Notes under the pieces: generated by a model | Databases searched by the model: none | Seen by the model: the letters and a program-made list of their open reading frames with translations, nothing else | What the model was told of the DNA's origin: nothing | Part shown: in pieces, positions 26,247 through 36,900 of the stretch | How the letters are laid out: each line of letters starts with the position of its first letter | How positions within the stretch are numbered: the first letter of the stretch is position 1 | Made by a program: the position numbers and the translations under genes | NCBI RefSeq assembly: GCF_013373865.1 | Contig: NC_050472.1 | Span: 8,179,276 to 8,243,275, forward strand | Length of the DNA: 64,000 bases | Source: Monomorium pharaonis | Lineage: Eukaryota > Arthropoda > Insecta > Hymenoptera > Formicidae | Direction: 5' to 3'

Positions 26247-28891
26247 TTATTCTGCAGCAGCCGCGAGTAGTTCGCGAGATCGCTGCTAGGCAAGGGCGCG
26301 GCGCTTCTCCTTCTCGTAAGAAAATTTACACCAAAAGGTTGAGAAAATATAAAAATAAAGAGAATTGAGAAAAAAAAATTTTAACCCTTGATCCTTAGTC
26401 TAATGCAGTGGCCAGGAAAAAGAGCGAGAAACACTATAGCTATAAAGTGTAACTCACATATATGTGATTCTTGTAGAAGGAAGTAAAGTAATTTACTAGA
26501 TCTAGAGAGAGATGAATATATATAACATGCGCGCGCGTGAGGCTTGCATGCGTGTACGTAATATATCAATATACTAAAAAATACTAAAAAGATTCCGTAT
26601 GATATCATGAGTATATACTACAGGATATTCTCAGTACATTTGTAGAAGCAATTGAGGGCGCTGATAGGAACTTGCTTAGCATATCCTCAGTATATCATAG
26701 TGCATATATCAAATGTTCCAAGAACATTAGTCATGTACGATTATGATATTCTGAAAACATTCTCAGAATATACTTGTTCCTGCATATATAATCATACATA
26801 ATACCATATAAAACCATGTATAACTATATCTTTTTCTATATAGACAAACATGGATTATTTTCTCCTGAGTATTTATCACTTCTGCAGGAATTTTGGAGAT
26901 ATTTTGCTATCTGAGATTGTAAGGATTATTTAAATTTACAACAAAATTCCTAGTTTACGTTTAAGATTTTAATTACTTTTGATAATTATCACTAATGATA
27001 TGAATAAGATTTATGAATTCTTACAATGATATTAAATAAAACAAGAAATGTAAAAATATTGAACATACCTAACCCACAGTACATTAAAACTATTTCATAT
27101 ACATTAATTTATTTCTAATAATTGATAGTAAATCTAAGTACATACCTATAGAAGGTCTTACAATCGCGCAAGGCAAGGAGAAAGAATATTCTTGTATTGT
27201 ACTCTCTGCTAGGTTTTTCGAAAAAATATACGTATTGGGTGCATAATCCAAAAATCTGCACAAAATTAAATAAATACACACAAAATTAAGAATTACACTG
27301 TCAAATAATTTAAAAACTTTTAAGGCATTAATTATGTTACTTTTTTTTAAATTGGATTTATAAATGCAAAAAATGTTTGATACATACGGCGGTTTTTAAT
27401 ACTTTTGAGACTAAATGGCTCAAAATGTAATGTGATAAATCAATTCCACTCATTTCATGGATTAGTTTATAGCAATAAAAAGTTAGATAAAGATTCAATC
27501 TATCTCATCTATTTAGTGTTTTGGTTGTAAAATGTGTGTCAGACAGTATTATTAAAGACAAGGATTTATATTAAAAAATAATTTCCAGAAAAACTACCTT
27601 AGATTATATAAAACGTCTATATAAAATTTATAAGAACGACTTGTGCTCTTAACTTACTTAGCCATAAAAACATTTAAAGTATGCTCATCTAATGATTCGG
27701 CCATATCTATCATTTTCTTCCAATTAACGATAGGTGAGTATACTTTTTCTTCTACGAATGGTTTATTTACATTTGTAAATGCTGTACTAACATACACTAA
27801 CGCCTTTAAAAGATAAGAATATTAATTTAAAGATTTTATTTCTTTGGAATTTTTAGTAAATGAAAAAGTTGTTATAAAAATGGATATTTAAATTGATATT
27901 ATTGATTTTCAAATGTTACGACATTTTAATACTATACTTTTTCTTTTAAGATTACTGTATTTTAAATACTTTTAAGCTCGAAAAGTACATATTGATGATA
28001 TGCATTTTTAAAGATAATTTATAATAAAAATACGAATCATTGCGTAAAATTATAGAAGATACTATGTGACAAAATGTGTTATTATAAAACACAATCGCAG
28101 TTACTTTTTCTAACTTACTACAATGTTTTTCATGTTTTGAGCTAAAATACAGATGTCTCTCGTTGATCTAATGTTGTTAAGTATGGCATATTTTAAGCTG
28201 TCATTAAATTTTACACTCGCTGCTCCATGAATTATTATAGTCACTCTATCAATTAACATTTGCTTATCCTCATCCGATAAACCTAACATCTTTTCGCTAA
28301 CATTACCAGAAATTGGAATTACTTTTTTGAAACTCGAAGGTCGCTCTTCACGCAATTTGTCAAATAACTAAAATAATAAAACATTATTTTTTTATAAAAT
28401 AATTTTCTTATAATAAAAGTTTTTTATAAAATTTGTATTAAATGTATAACCAAGAAATAAAATGTTTAATGACATTTGTAACAACATTATATTTATATTT
28501 ATTTTATAATTTTTGACATATATATTAATTACACAATTCTTATTTAAAAAGTAACTTTCTTTAGTAATGATGTTACAATAGTATCTATAAAAAATTCTTT
28601 TTGTCAGTTTTGTATATAACACATCAGGATTGTTAAAATCTTGCAGAAACGTTATAAAAAGTTTTTCTTCTCTATTTAACTTACTGGTAAGTTTAACATT
28701 TTCTCGAATCTTTGATTAACATCTAGTCCTTTTGCTGGACGTATCAAGAGAAATATTTCACGAACATCTGGACATGATCGCAATACCTTTTCGATAAACA
28801 CTTTACCCAAAAATCCTGTTGCACCGGTCAAAAATATACTTTGTCCTGCGTAAAATGCAGGAATCGATTTAGCTGGATCAATTGTCATCAT
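9398..28891 (-). CDS. Fatty acyl-CoA reductase, 8 exons, 491 aa
   Basis: Reduces long-chain acyl-CoA to primary alcohol with NADPH, for waxes, cuticular lipids or pheromones; probably ER- or peroxisome-associated. Exons on the minus strand: 28891-28685, 28367-28119, 27803-27658, 27255-27146, 23599-23407, 15986-15744, 10773-10597, 9548-9398. All junctions are GT-AG, and the coding sum is 1476 bases. Residues 22-29 are TGATGFLG (Rossmann dinucleotide motif); Y210 and K214 (YIFSK) are the catalytic Tyr-x-x-x-Lys pair; CAIVRPSIVTSSIREPFPGW follows. The C-terminal FAR_C (sterile) domain spans about 310-470, with PLEGTVWNQ, a hydrophobic stretch with HVPPAILIDWVLRCSG, and NSIIGGKKFLLHED near the end. 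Length fits the family (about 500). Introns 5 and 6 (7.4 and 5.0 kb) are swollen by transposons. Start chosen at the Met-Met just before TIDPAK. It is a tandem duplicate of the gene at the left edge. Confidence 0.92.
9753..10104. mobile_element. MITE with about 90-bp inverted ends
   Basis: Left end tttaggactattacgtacgc then gtggcaagcgtcagtgtggtc; the right end inverted reads tttaggactttattacgtac then gcgtgaaaagcgtcaatgttgtc. A second inner inversion (cgtcagtttcgactaaacta / tagtttagtcgatcagctgacg) makes most of the element palindromic. It lies between FAR exons 7 and 8. An open frame at 9707-9922 is a by-product. Confidence 0.65.
10919..11369. mobile_element. 451-bp MITE with long inverted ends and TA duplication
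   Basis: Ends cactgagagaaaaatatata / tatatatttttctctcagtg-like, inverted over about 125 bases, flanked by TA at 10917-10918 and 11370-11371. The centre is AT-rich. TA duplication suggests Tc1/mariner mobilisation. It lies in FAR intron 6. Confidence 0.7.
12469..13104. mobile_element. TTAA-flanked non-autonomous element, 636 bp
   Basis: GGGAGTT..... / .....AACTCCC ends directly flanked by TTAA at 12465-12468 and 13105-13108. The exact TTAA duplication is the hallmark of piggyBac-type (or Kolobok-type) elements. The interior is AT-rich and non-coding. In FAR intron 6. Confidence 0.65.
14375..15444. mobile_element. Nested MITE with CCCAGTGAACACA ends
   Basis: Ends cccagtgaacacattttata / inverted cccagtgaacacagtaatat, continuing into repeated words such as TGTTACATTGCTG and AACATGTAATT. 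It contains a small open frame (14652-14882, no recognisable product) and a tRNA-like segment near 15073-15146. Confidence 0.6.
15073..15146 (+). other. tRNA-like (SINE-head or decayed tRNA) segment
   Basis: Contains an A-box-like TGGCGTAGCAGGTAGAGTA and a good B-box GGTTCAAACC about 45 bases later. The T-arm pairs poorly and no clean acceptor stem forms, so an active tRNA gene is unlikely. No anticodon is claimed. It may be a tRNA-derived SINE remnant inside the MITE. Confidence 0.35.
16161..18551 (+). mobile_element. Unclassified TIR DNA transposon, 2391 bp, TAA target duplication
   Basis: Ends CACAGGCACACAAAAA.AAG then TGGTTGGTCCG.CGGA, inverted at both ends (16161-16200; 18512-18551) and flanked by TAA (16158-16160 and 18552-18554). 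Just inside the left end is a subterminal unit of about 115 bases repeated three times (about 16190, 16309 and 16430: ccaaggtcagaattg...cctcaaaaaaaa). One full and one partial inverted copy lie at the right end. The body encodes a decayed protein on the same strand (16902-18228). TAA duplication recalls PIF/Harbinger, but the protein is not a Harbinger transposase that I recognise. In FAR intron 5. Confidence 0.75.
16902..18228 (+). pseudogene. Decayed protein of an unnamed arthropod transposon family
   Basis: Open pieces at 16902-17096 and 17240-17716, then frames broken by stops and shifts to GE-stop at about 18228. Landmarks in order: KLNDLVRDLGLPKDGAEFLA; DDWRLFIDSSKRNLKAV; HKWQICGDLKILTILL; SGYTKNSCFLCEWDSRNR; LLPPFYIKLGFIKQWVKAL; LHFLDFHIDYFLENLG; AEKFH-stop-DIKEMEHRYQGKW; DFCWTLKRDV. 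I recall the same order from many uncharacterised arthropod and cnidarian proteins. I infer an RNase H-like nuclease with D in LFIDSS, D in CGDLK and E in AEKFH, but I cannot name the superfamily. Confidence 0.6.
18780..18840 (-). other. Penelope-type hairpin motif (possible decayed hammerhead)
   Basis: On the minus strand: ACTTGATAAGGGCC, an 11-base spacer, GGCCAAAAAATTG. This parallels ACTTGAAAAGGGCCC...GGGCCGAAAC in the Penelope-like element near 22686-22725. Probably an older fragment of a related retroelement. Confidence 0.4.
20188..22778 (+). mobile_element. Penelope-like retroelement with inverted terminal arms
   Basis: A left arm (about 20188-21175) is the inverted copy of the right arm (about 21825-22778) over nearly 1 kb. 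It includes the end of the reverse transcriptase frame, CGACGACATTTCGGCC and TTAATGCTAAAAAA. Between them lies the reverse transcriptase core. The inverted long repeat is known for Penelope-like elements. No GIY-YIG endonuclease domain follows the reverse transcriptase, where canonical elements have one. Confidence 0.75.
21290..22130 (+). pseudogene. Penelope-type reverse transcriptase, degraded
   Basis: Pieces in order: LLISIDVTALLTNIPKELV (about 21325-21385); FGSPMDSPLSPIISNIVMDD (21520-21580); FYRYVDDIFAVVPKSK (21628-21675), the YVDD catalytic box. After a frame break comes the C-terminal end LLSDERFHLSNINIIKSIL (21902-21960), then KRLKQLN and IKGLSERVSQTL (about 22100-22140). The order and wording match Penelope-like reverse transcriptases rather than LINE or LTR types. 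Several stops and shifts make it inactive. The E of canonical SFDV is replaced in context, so alignment is needed for detail. Confidence 0.75.
24361..24774. mobile_element. 414-bp MITE with TA duplication
   Basis: Ends cagggtgtcccaaaacatgt / acatgttttgaaacatcctg, inverted, with inversion extending about 130 bases (aagttcaatatcgtcttagg...tccaccaataattgaggtat), flanked by TA. Tc1/mariner-type. In FAR intron 4. Confidence 0.7.
25159..25195. repeat. (TA)n microsatellite
   Basis: Uninterrupted TA dinucleotides. A similar tract lies at about 26205-26243. Confidence 0.95.
25311..25654. mobile_element. Foldback repeat with AAGGTTATTCAAAATAATT ends
   Basis: The ends are inverted, and a stronger inner inversion (tgcaagttttgtct / agacaaaacttgca, with tttaaataac..tttaaaattta arms) folds most of the first 240 bases. 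Non-coding. In FAR intron 4. Confidence 0.55.
26262..26345. repeat. Copy of the GC-richer interspersed repeat (empty site)
   Basis: Inverted relative of 3068-3300. It lacks the 110-bp MITE and reads cctagcagcgatctcgcga on the minus strand where the MITE sits in the other copy. Confidence 0.6.
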
Positions 28892-30400
28892 ATTTATTAT
28901 TTTTTTAAAAGAACAATATGAACAATATAAACCAAGAAATGCGAAGTAAGATATAAAGTATTGAAACACTTGGAACTGCTATTACTTTTATGATAAGGGT
29001 AGAGAGTCGTATATGAAATTAGAATAAACGTTATTGATTTCAAATGGTCATGACAACTTTCACTTCAAATGGCTATGACAACTTTCTTTACTACTGCTTA
29101 AATATGAATTCTATAGTCAATGTTTGTGCCATTCCAGTATAAGTGTGATGGAATTATTTATGCTTTAATACAGGAAATGACGGAAATCTCTCTCGTGCAG
29201 TATAAAGTCGAAAGTGCGAATAACATGCATTTGCTTCGCTCTACGATATAAATGTTAAAGCCAAAAGTGCAAATAATACATGCAATAATATGCATTTACT
29301 TCGCTTTACGATATAAATGTAGAAATGTGTATTATAATATGTAACACAACTTAAATTTTGCTAGTTTGTTTGTATCCTTAAAGAAGGATTTGGAAATGCA
29401 GAATATAGACTAAATTTCTTCAGAATTGGATATGCTCTACTTGTATTTTTAAACCTTTATATATAATATGCAATACAATATATTTACATAATTATTTACA
29501 TAACTATAATAATTAGAATTATTTGCAATGCATAATGTTTTTCAATATTTAATTATAATATTACAATGTAAGTCTAAATATGAGAAAAATATAAAGGAAA
29601 GGAGTAAAACAGATGCTTTGTAATTCAACCAAATTAAATTTTGGATTTTACTTATTTTTAAATTGTGTATAACATACATTTATACGCGAGTAATTAGCCG
29701 GAAATGATAAAGAAAAATGATAACCAAGTTAAACTAGTCATGCAGTATTCAAAGCGAATGCATCAGTTTTTTAACAATTCATTGATTTAATTCATTAATT
29801 ATTTAAAGCTGATAGCATTTTAGCATAGCTGATGCATTCTAATGCATAGCATATCTTCAATATACTGGGTGATACACTTTAACACATCTAAGCAAATTTC
29901 TCGAAAAATTTAGAAACTATGGTGAAATTAGATTTGACCTAGTTAAGATAATTTTAATTTAAATTTTGTAAATGTATATTTTCTATGTTGCCATTAAGTT
30001 AACTCCCGCTTAATTGGTTTTGAATTAAAAATGTTGAATTAAAAAAATAGCGACATTTAGAGATTACAAAAGGTTAGTAGAGGTTAAAATAGTTTATTTG
30101 TAATTAACGCTTTTATCACACCTAGGCAAATAGGTATTAATAAGTTGTATTACTAATTTTACACTGAAAAAAGGTTTTGTTGCATTAATTAGAAATCCGA
30201 TAGATTCAACATTATGTCTGTTCAAAAATAGAGAAATCAGAAATCTTGTAAGAATAAGTATTGCATAATAAATTCTATTAGATGTTCTAATTATAAAATC
30301 TCAAGTTTTGTTATATTTACCAGAAATTCTGCTTGATTCTATTAAATACTCTTATCATGTATATCTTATTGATAATATTTTTTTTAGTTTAGTAATATTC
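28375..30400. repeat. Segmental duplication, right copy (FAR intron 1, exon 1 and upstream)
   Basis: Partner of 1-2037 in the same orientation. The similarity breaks at about 30400, where this copy continues with an unrelated segment (ttcttacaaagaaagac). Both copies keep the exon 1 donor, the start region and the upstream tandem repeat, so the presumptive promoter was duplicated with the gene. Confidence 0.9.
29208..29330. repeat. Upstream tandem repeat of about 60 bp, right FAR copy
   Basis: Counterpart of 843-967. The first unit here has lost about 14 bases in its middle; the second is full length. It lies about 320-440 bases upstream of the FAR start codon. Confidence 0.65.
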
Positions 30401-31280
30401 TTACAAAGAAAGACTTGAAAGTGTCCTTCTCCGATCTTAATGAGCTTTTAATATGTTGTTTTCTAGACAAAAGTAAGGAACACATATTTTTTTATAAGTA
30501 TACGTACTTTTAGAGGGTGAAATCCCTTAGAAAAAAATCTGATTTTCTGTTTTGGAGCGAATATCTCCGGAACTTAACAAAATAGAAAAGAATTGTTAAA
30601 ATAAAAGTTGAAGAGCTTTAGAAGTACTACAAAACAGTAACAAAAAAATTTTTTTGATATTTTAATTTTTTTAAATACCCCAACCACTTAATAAATTTTT
30701 TCGAAATTTTGAAATTTTTTTATCACCAAATAAAAGCTTATTTTTTTACGAATTCAACGGTATATGAAGTTATGTTTCGACAAACCATTTTTCAGAGACA
30801 ATTAAAAACCTCTCGATATATAGTATGTATATGCATTGTGCCTGTTATTGCGTTTGATTTTTTACGCGTTTCGTTCGCAACTTCCCGATAGACGATGACA
30901 ATGTCAATTAATTTTGAAGGACATAATATGCAATTCATAATCTCACACAAACATCGTCACGTAACAGACATGAATATGTACTATTATAAATCAAAATACG
31001 AAGGTTCAACGTGAATGGCAGACGGTCAAAGATTAATTTAAGAGTGATGATGCATCGAATATGTGTTTGAAATGTGTATGTAGGCATATATATATATGTA
31101 TATTGTAAATATATTATATACAAATATGTTGAAAGTATACTATAGATCGTTAGCATGCTGATATAAAATGCTGCCGCTTTGCAAGCATTTATACATGACA
31201 TTGTACAAGTATTAATGTGAAATATGGATACGTCGTGTGCAAATTGTGGTATATTATTATGTAAATAATATTAATTTTTA
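30401..31280. other. Non-genic stretch
   Basis: AT-rich sequence upstream of the FAR duplication. Short open frames at 30709-30891 and 30935-31201 show no family features. Nothing else recognised. Confidence 0.6.
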
Positions 31281-31283
31281 TTT

Positions 31284-31660
31284 ATGGATTAAAATCATTA
31301 CAGATATGATGATCATGAAGGAAATGTTGTAAAAAAGAGATTTCTTACACCATGCGCAAGTAATTATAGCGATACCATCGCAAATATCACATGTTGGTTT
31401 AGAATTTTTCTTAAAACAAAAATCAACTGGCGTTTTAAATTGCTCTGGTCTTACTTCTATATAACCGCTTTTATACCAGGCATATTTAAATACATTTTTA
31501 AATCTCGGTGATAAAAATTGGAAATGTTAACGATTGCAATTTTAAAATAGTATCTTCTAAGTAAAGTTTGACTTCTAAATCTAGAAGTATGACTGTATCT
31601 AAAAAATGTTTTACAAAATTTTTCTACAACCAAAAACCATATACATCTAATAGTTGTCTT
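31284..31660 (-). pseudogene. C-terminal zinc-binding fragment of a transposon-like protein
   Basis: On the minus strand an open stretch reads FKNVFKYAWYKSGYIEVRP, then PVDFCFKKNSKPTCDICDG and AIITCAWCKKSL. A frameshift then leads into LQHFLHDHHIC. The C-x2-C...C-x2-C...H...H..C arrangement is a zinc-binding tail like those closing piggyBac-type and similar transposase-derived proteins of Hymenoptera. The family name is uncertain. No intact upstream part was found. Confidence 0.5.
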
Positions 31661-31690
31661 TGACCAGTTGTCCCTGCTGGTATATATATA

Positions 31691-32722
31691 GGGTGCGTTC
31701 CAAAATCTACTGACAGTACTGACAGTACTGCTACTGAAGTTACTGGGTTTGAGCTGTTCCGAAACGCCAGTGAATACTGGCAACACTAAAAAACGGAATG
31801 CGTTTACAGTCAAACCAGCAACTGTTGATGCCATCATAAAAACCTAACTTTATACAATCTAATTATGGCAAATGTCAATGCAATTATAATTGCAGTGCAA
31901 GGTATTGTGAATGTTATTAATAGTGACAGTGACAGTTCATCAGACGATGAGGAAGAAATTCTAAATGTCTTAGGGCCACCGCACAAGCTTTTTCGTAACA
32001 CGTTACGTTACGTTAAGTGCTCCATAAATCTAAGTTCGTACTTAAAATTAAACTTACATCAACGCACAAAGAAACTTTTAACGTAAGTTCTTAAGTTCTT
32101 ACGTTAAGGATTTCTTTGTGCGTTGATTTAAGTTAAATTTTAAGTACAACTTAAGTTCGTATAGAGTACTTAACGTAACGTAACGCGTTATGGAAGAGTT
32201 TGTGCGGTGGCCCTTAAACATGATTACTAAGCGTAGACCATTGGAATTAAGGCCACGCATAAAAAATTATATTGAAAATGTTATTGCTTTACTTTCGGAT
32301 GAAGGATTCAAAGCACATTTTAGGTAGGAATTATAATAAAAAAATAGAATTTCTCTATTATTTCATTATTGAACAAAATATTGTGTGATATAATCATCGC
32401 GTGATTTTCAGAAACACTTCATAAATGTTATTGTCGCCATCAATAAGTTCGTATCGAACAGTTTCCATTGTTACAATTAATTTTTTAACAATCTCGTCAA
32501 TTTTAATTATACACATTAATGTACGGCGGACGGCGGCCATATGCTTTACTGAATTTGCACTACCTCCGGACAATGTGTAAAATTAGCCGGAAGTCAGTAA
32601 TTCCCTAGGGTCTATTTTTGTAGAATAGATAGTAATTTACAGTTGCTGACAGCACGCTGAAAACGATTTCGGAACGAAAAAACAGTACTGTCAGTACTGG
32701 CAGTAGATTTCGGAACGCACCC
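31691..32722 (+). mobile_element. PIF/Harbinger-type element remnant, 1032 bp
   Basis: Ends GGGTGCGTTCCAAAATCTAC / inverted GGGTGCGTTCCGAAATCTAC, each followed by repeated CAGTACTGACAGTACTG words, flanked by an apparent ATA. It encodes on the plus strand a short N-terminal frame (31865: MANVNAIIIAVQGIVNVINS, acidic SDSDSSSDDEEE) that continues, after a nested MITE, into RPRIKNYIENVIALLSDEGF and AHFR (about 32250-32325). That phrase is typical of the N-terminal part of Harbinger transposases. The rest of the transposase is deleted. Confidence 0.75.
31973..32213. mobile_element. 241-bp palindromic MITE nested in the Harbinger frame
   Basis: Ends GGGCCACCGCACAA / TTGTGCGGTGGCCC, flanked by TTA on both sides (31970-31972 and 32214-32216). 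The arms repeat CGTTACGTTAAGT and CAACGCACAAAGAAA, inverted about a centre near 32090. The TTA duplication fits Harbinger mobilisation. Reading across the empty TTA joins the acidic N-terminal frame to the RPRIKNYIENV part in frame. Confidence 0.8.
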
Positions 32723-33920
32723 ATAGTTAGAAAAACAATGTCTTAAGCAGATTCTGGTCTATTTCTTTTAATTATATCCGGACAATGTCCAAATTAGAAG
32801 TAATTAAGAAATAATAAGAAGAAAAAGTAAGAAAAGTCACATAAACCCCGATAGAAAAAGATTTATAAAATTGTGTGACAAAAGAATTGTAAAAAATTTA
32901 TAATCCGTCATTATGAGGTCATAGTTGGGAAAATAGTCAAAGCATATATTCGACTACGAACGCGCACTTCTTATCGGATCTACGAGACTTTTCTTCTTAT
33001 AAGAAATTATTAACCGTACAATTTACAGATATATTACTTAATATTTATCTTTTATTTTATCAAAAACGATCATATCACGAATGACAGCGATTTATCATAT
33101 CAATATAGTATACATCAACACTTAAGAAACCTGTCACAGTTCAATATTTATGCCTTCTAGTGTTGATTTCATGTACTGGACAAAGAATAAAGAATGACGA
33201 CGACGTATCTTAAATGAAAAATTTAAAATTCGGTCTTTGCGTGACAATATCTCCACTCGTAGAGCATGAAGAGTAAAAATAAAAACAGTTTTCTCATACA
33301 AATCAAACCCAAACTTTCGATTGAGCCTAGTTAAAAGTGATCAGTTCAGCCGTTATTGAGAATCTGATATCTCGGATGCACGCAAGTCGTCTTTTCGCGT
33401 AAAGATACACGGGCGGTCTCGCGCTCGCGCGGTCACTTGGCGCGAGACACTATCGTGTCTCGTGATAAACATATATGGACATATTTTTTACATATTTATA
33501 TGTATTTTAATACAAAACACCCGGGCAATAAGTACTGTTTTTTTTTTGTGATAATAATTTATACATCATTAATGCAACAATCATACATCAGTATTTTTTT
33601 CTAAAGTAATACGTTCTATTGTACTTACTTAAGTAAGTTAATAATTATTTTATTTAATTTTTCTTGTCGTAGTGTAAGCACAAAAGCACACCGAGAAATA
33701 AATTTTTACAAGAGATATTTGTATTTCCTTTATTGACAAAAATAGTATCGAAAAAATAAGAATTTAATCCTATTCTATTATCTTTACAATAAATGTAACA
33801 TTTATGTTATAATTAAGGGAATAAATAAAAAGTAAAATAGAAATTAATGTACTAACATACAAGCACATCTTATCCTATATATCTATTTATTTATATACAC
33901 ATATTTTTTGTATAAGAAAA
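32723..33920. other. Non-genic stretch downstream of the ABCC gene
   Basis: No open frame of interest. A GC-rich patch at 33411-33465 contains the inverted words gtctcgcg / cgcgagac. The ABCC 3' end lies at 33924; possible minus-strand poly(A) signals occur in the AT-rich stretch just below it. Confidence 0.5.
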
Positions 33921-33923
33921 AAT

Positions 33924-36900
33924 TTATAATATGGACTGTTCTGTAATTGTGTCGTCACCCTCACCCTCGGTATTTTGTGCTGAAGAGTTTAATTTGCATT
34001 GATTCTTATTCTTTTGACAAGCCTTCTTTGCCTGCTCTAAAAGACTTAGCGCCATCTGATTACCTGTCTTCTCCACCATTTGTGAGAAGTAACCATTCGG
34101 TTTGTCATGCAGTAATTCATACGGACAACCAAATTCCTGTTGATAAAACATTTTTATCAATCAAATCCACATAAAAATCTTTTTTGGAGAAAACTATACA
34201 ATTTTCCTTAAAAATTTGACGTTTTTTTTTTATATACTTTATATATAATATGTGTACGTACAACATTGATTTTTTTGAAGAAGTTATGTTATGTATTGCA
34301 AGATCTTTATTTTGAAGAAACCATGTTAAATTAAAAACTAAAATTTTTTAATATTAATTTTTTATATTTCTTATATTTTATATAACTTTATTTTTGTAAT
34401 ACTTTATTTTAATTATTCTTTAGAAAATTTAAAGAATGTTAACTATTAGCACATAAACATATCTATTTTACATGATTATACACTTTTATTTACATTTTTG
34501 TAAATATACTCTTTTTTCGATAAATTGAAATTTATTATACTATTAACAGAATTATTATAAACAAGCTTTCTTTGGAAAGAGGTACAAAAAATTTCATTTT
34601 ATATAGTTTTACCATATAACTATCGTGGTAACGTGATTTTCTCTCGAATGTTTCATGGCTTGACAGCTAGCAATAGTACAAACAAGATAATATGATTTCC
34701 CCTTCGACCTTCTTTCAAATATTGTATACAGAAGTCTAACTTGAGCGAAAATATGTATTTATGTATGCATGTGTCCGTGCGAGGCATATATGAAACGAGC
34801 AACGAGACAAATACAGAAGTCGTTACCGATCCGTCGATTTAAAAAATAAAAAATGAAAACTGTCTTCCTGTATAAAATCGGTCTCTAAAATTTATTTTTA
34901 AATTCCATCATAATATCCCGACATTATTGATTTATATATAGCTATGTTTCCCTTGCAATCAATATTTTTCCTAATACGTTTATGTTTTGTAAAAGAAACC
35001 TACCACGATGGAACCGTTCTCCATCACAATAATCCGATTACTGTCTATTATGGTATTTAAACGATGTGCTATGGTGATGACGGTACATTCTTTAAAATTG
35101 CTTCTTATTGTTTCCTGAATTAAGGCATCAGTGCTAAAAGAGATATAAATGTGGTATAAATTCACGAATTAATATGTTAAATTCAGAAATCATGCATTCA
35201 CAATGCATAGCGGAAACAAAACATAAATTTTTGTTAAAAATTTGATCTGCTCTACTTTATAAAAAGATAATCTGATCTTTTTTTAAAGTTTTAGATTTAT
35301 CACAAAATTGATTGAGTCATTTATCGAGCTACATTGTGAAAACCTTGAATTAATTTGAAAATTAATAATTTGATAATAGAAAAGAAAATGGTATTATGAG
35401 TTGTGTAGGTATTATTTATATCTGTTAGAGACAATGACATTCTAATAATACTTTCGGTATCAATTGTTTAATAGAGTAGTTATTAAATAATCGCTTTTAA
35501 TTTAAAATATTATTAACAAAGTTATTGCATCAAATGTAAATGGGCAATAATAATACCATCTTATCTTCTAAATATCTTAAATTAATTTCATGATAGATAT
35601 TGCATCCATAATTAATCAATTCAAAAACCTGTTTTTATTAACCAACATTTAAATACAATTAAACAATTTCTTTGTTAAAGAATCATGAATTGAAACTCAC
35701 TGCGAATCAATGTTGGCCGTGGCCTCATCGAAAACGAGTAAGCGATTGTTCCTTAAAATGGCCCTGGCCAGGCATATGAGCTGTCTCTGGCCGATACTGA
35801 AATTATGGCCGCCATAGAAGATATTGTTATCCAGTGCGATGTCATTTAATTCTACTTGTCGCAGTACTTCCCACAGTTTCATGTCGTCGTACTGATTGAA
35901 AGGGTCTAGATTGTAGCGCAAACTCTCAGAAAAGAGTACCGGTTCCTGCGGTATGATGGAGATCTTGGAGCGCAACTCGCTCAAACCCATTGTACTCGTG
36001 TCCCTACCATCGATGTTAATCTCGCCCTCCAGACCTTCGTTAAATAATCGAAAAAGCGCTGAGATCAAGGAAGACTTGCCGGCGCCAGTTCGTCCCACCA
36101 CCCCAACTTTCCAGCCAGGTTCGATGGTCATATTCAGATTCTGCGAAATGCGACGAGATAATAAAATACAAAAGATATCTGCAAGAACAAAGGTCAGTTT
36201 ATCTACCTACCTCTAAAACCGGTGGGTTATCCTTATGATACTTCATGCTGACATTCTTCAAGCTCAATTGTCCTGTAGAAGGCCAATTGGCCGGTGGGGG
36301 ATTGTCAGAGGTAACGGGCTCCTCCTTGGGGAGATCTGTGTACTGAAGAATTCTTTCCACGGAGGTCATCAGCGACATCGTCTCGGCAAATTGTTTTGTG
36401 CCATATTGCAGATAACCGATCATTCTCAATGACTGCGATATCGCCAGGCCTGCTATACTATCTTCTACGTTATCTATGGCAATCAACAATAAAAATCAAC
36501 GGAGAATTTGCATTTGTTCGAAGATTTTTCGACATTCAAGAACCAAATGTATTTTTAAATATTTATTTTTAAATAATAAACGATTATTTAATTCGGATAA
36601 TTTTTAGATTTCTTGTATCTCAAAATTCTTAGGCAACTATATTTGATACAAAAATCTTTTAATTATTTGTAATCTTAATTGTAAATTACCAGTCTCATTC
36701 TGTAATACTAGAGAGTAACAAAGAATGCCGACGAACAGGCACATGATAATATCCGTAAAAAGACCGAAGGCGGAAAAGCATGCTAAGGAGAGATACCACG
36801 TGCCACTGTGGCGATCTTGCAACACGTCGAACTGTTGTCGCATTATTTTTTCAATTACGGCACCACTACTTCTAATCGTCGGCAGGCCGTTTAGCGTGGC

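Noticed and set aside
26260..26300. Helitron-like end: hairpin CGCGA-GTAGT-TCGCG followed by CTAG
   Set aside because: The base after CTAG is G, not T, and the sequence continues into a repeat shared with 3068-3300, so CTAG is internal here.
31457..31837. 126-codon minus-strand open frame
   Set aside because: It crosses the Harbinger end and runs in a different frame from the recognisable zinc-binding fragment; chance frame.
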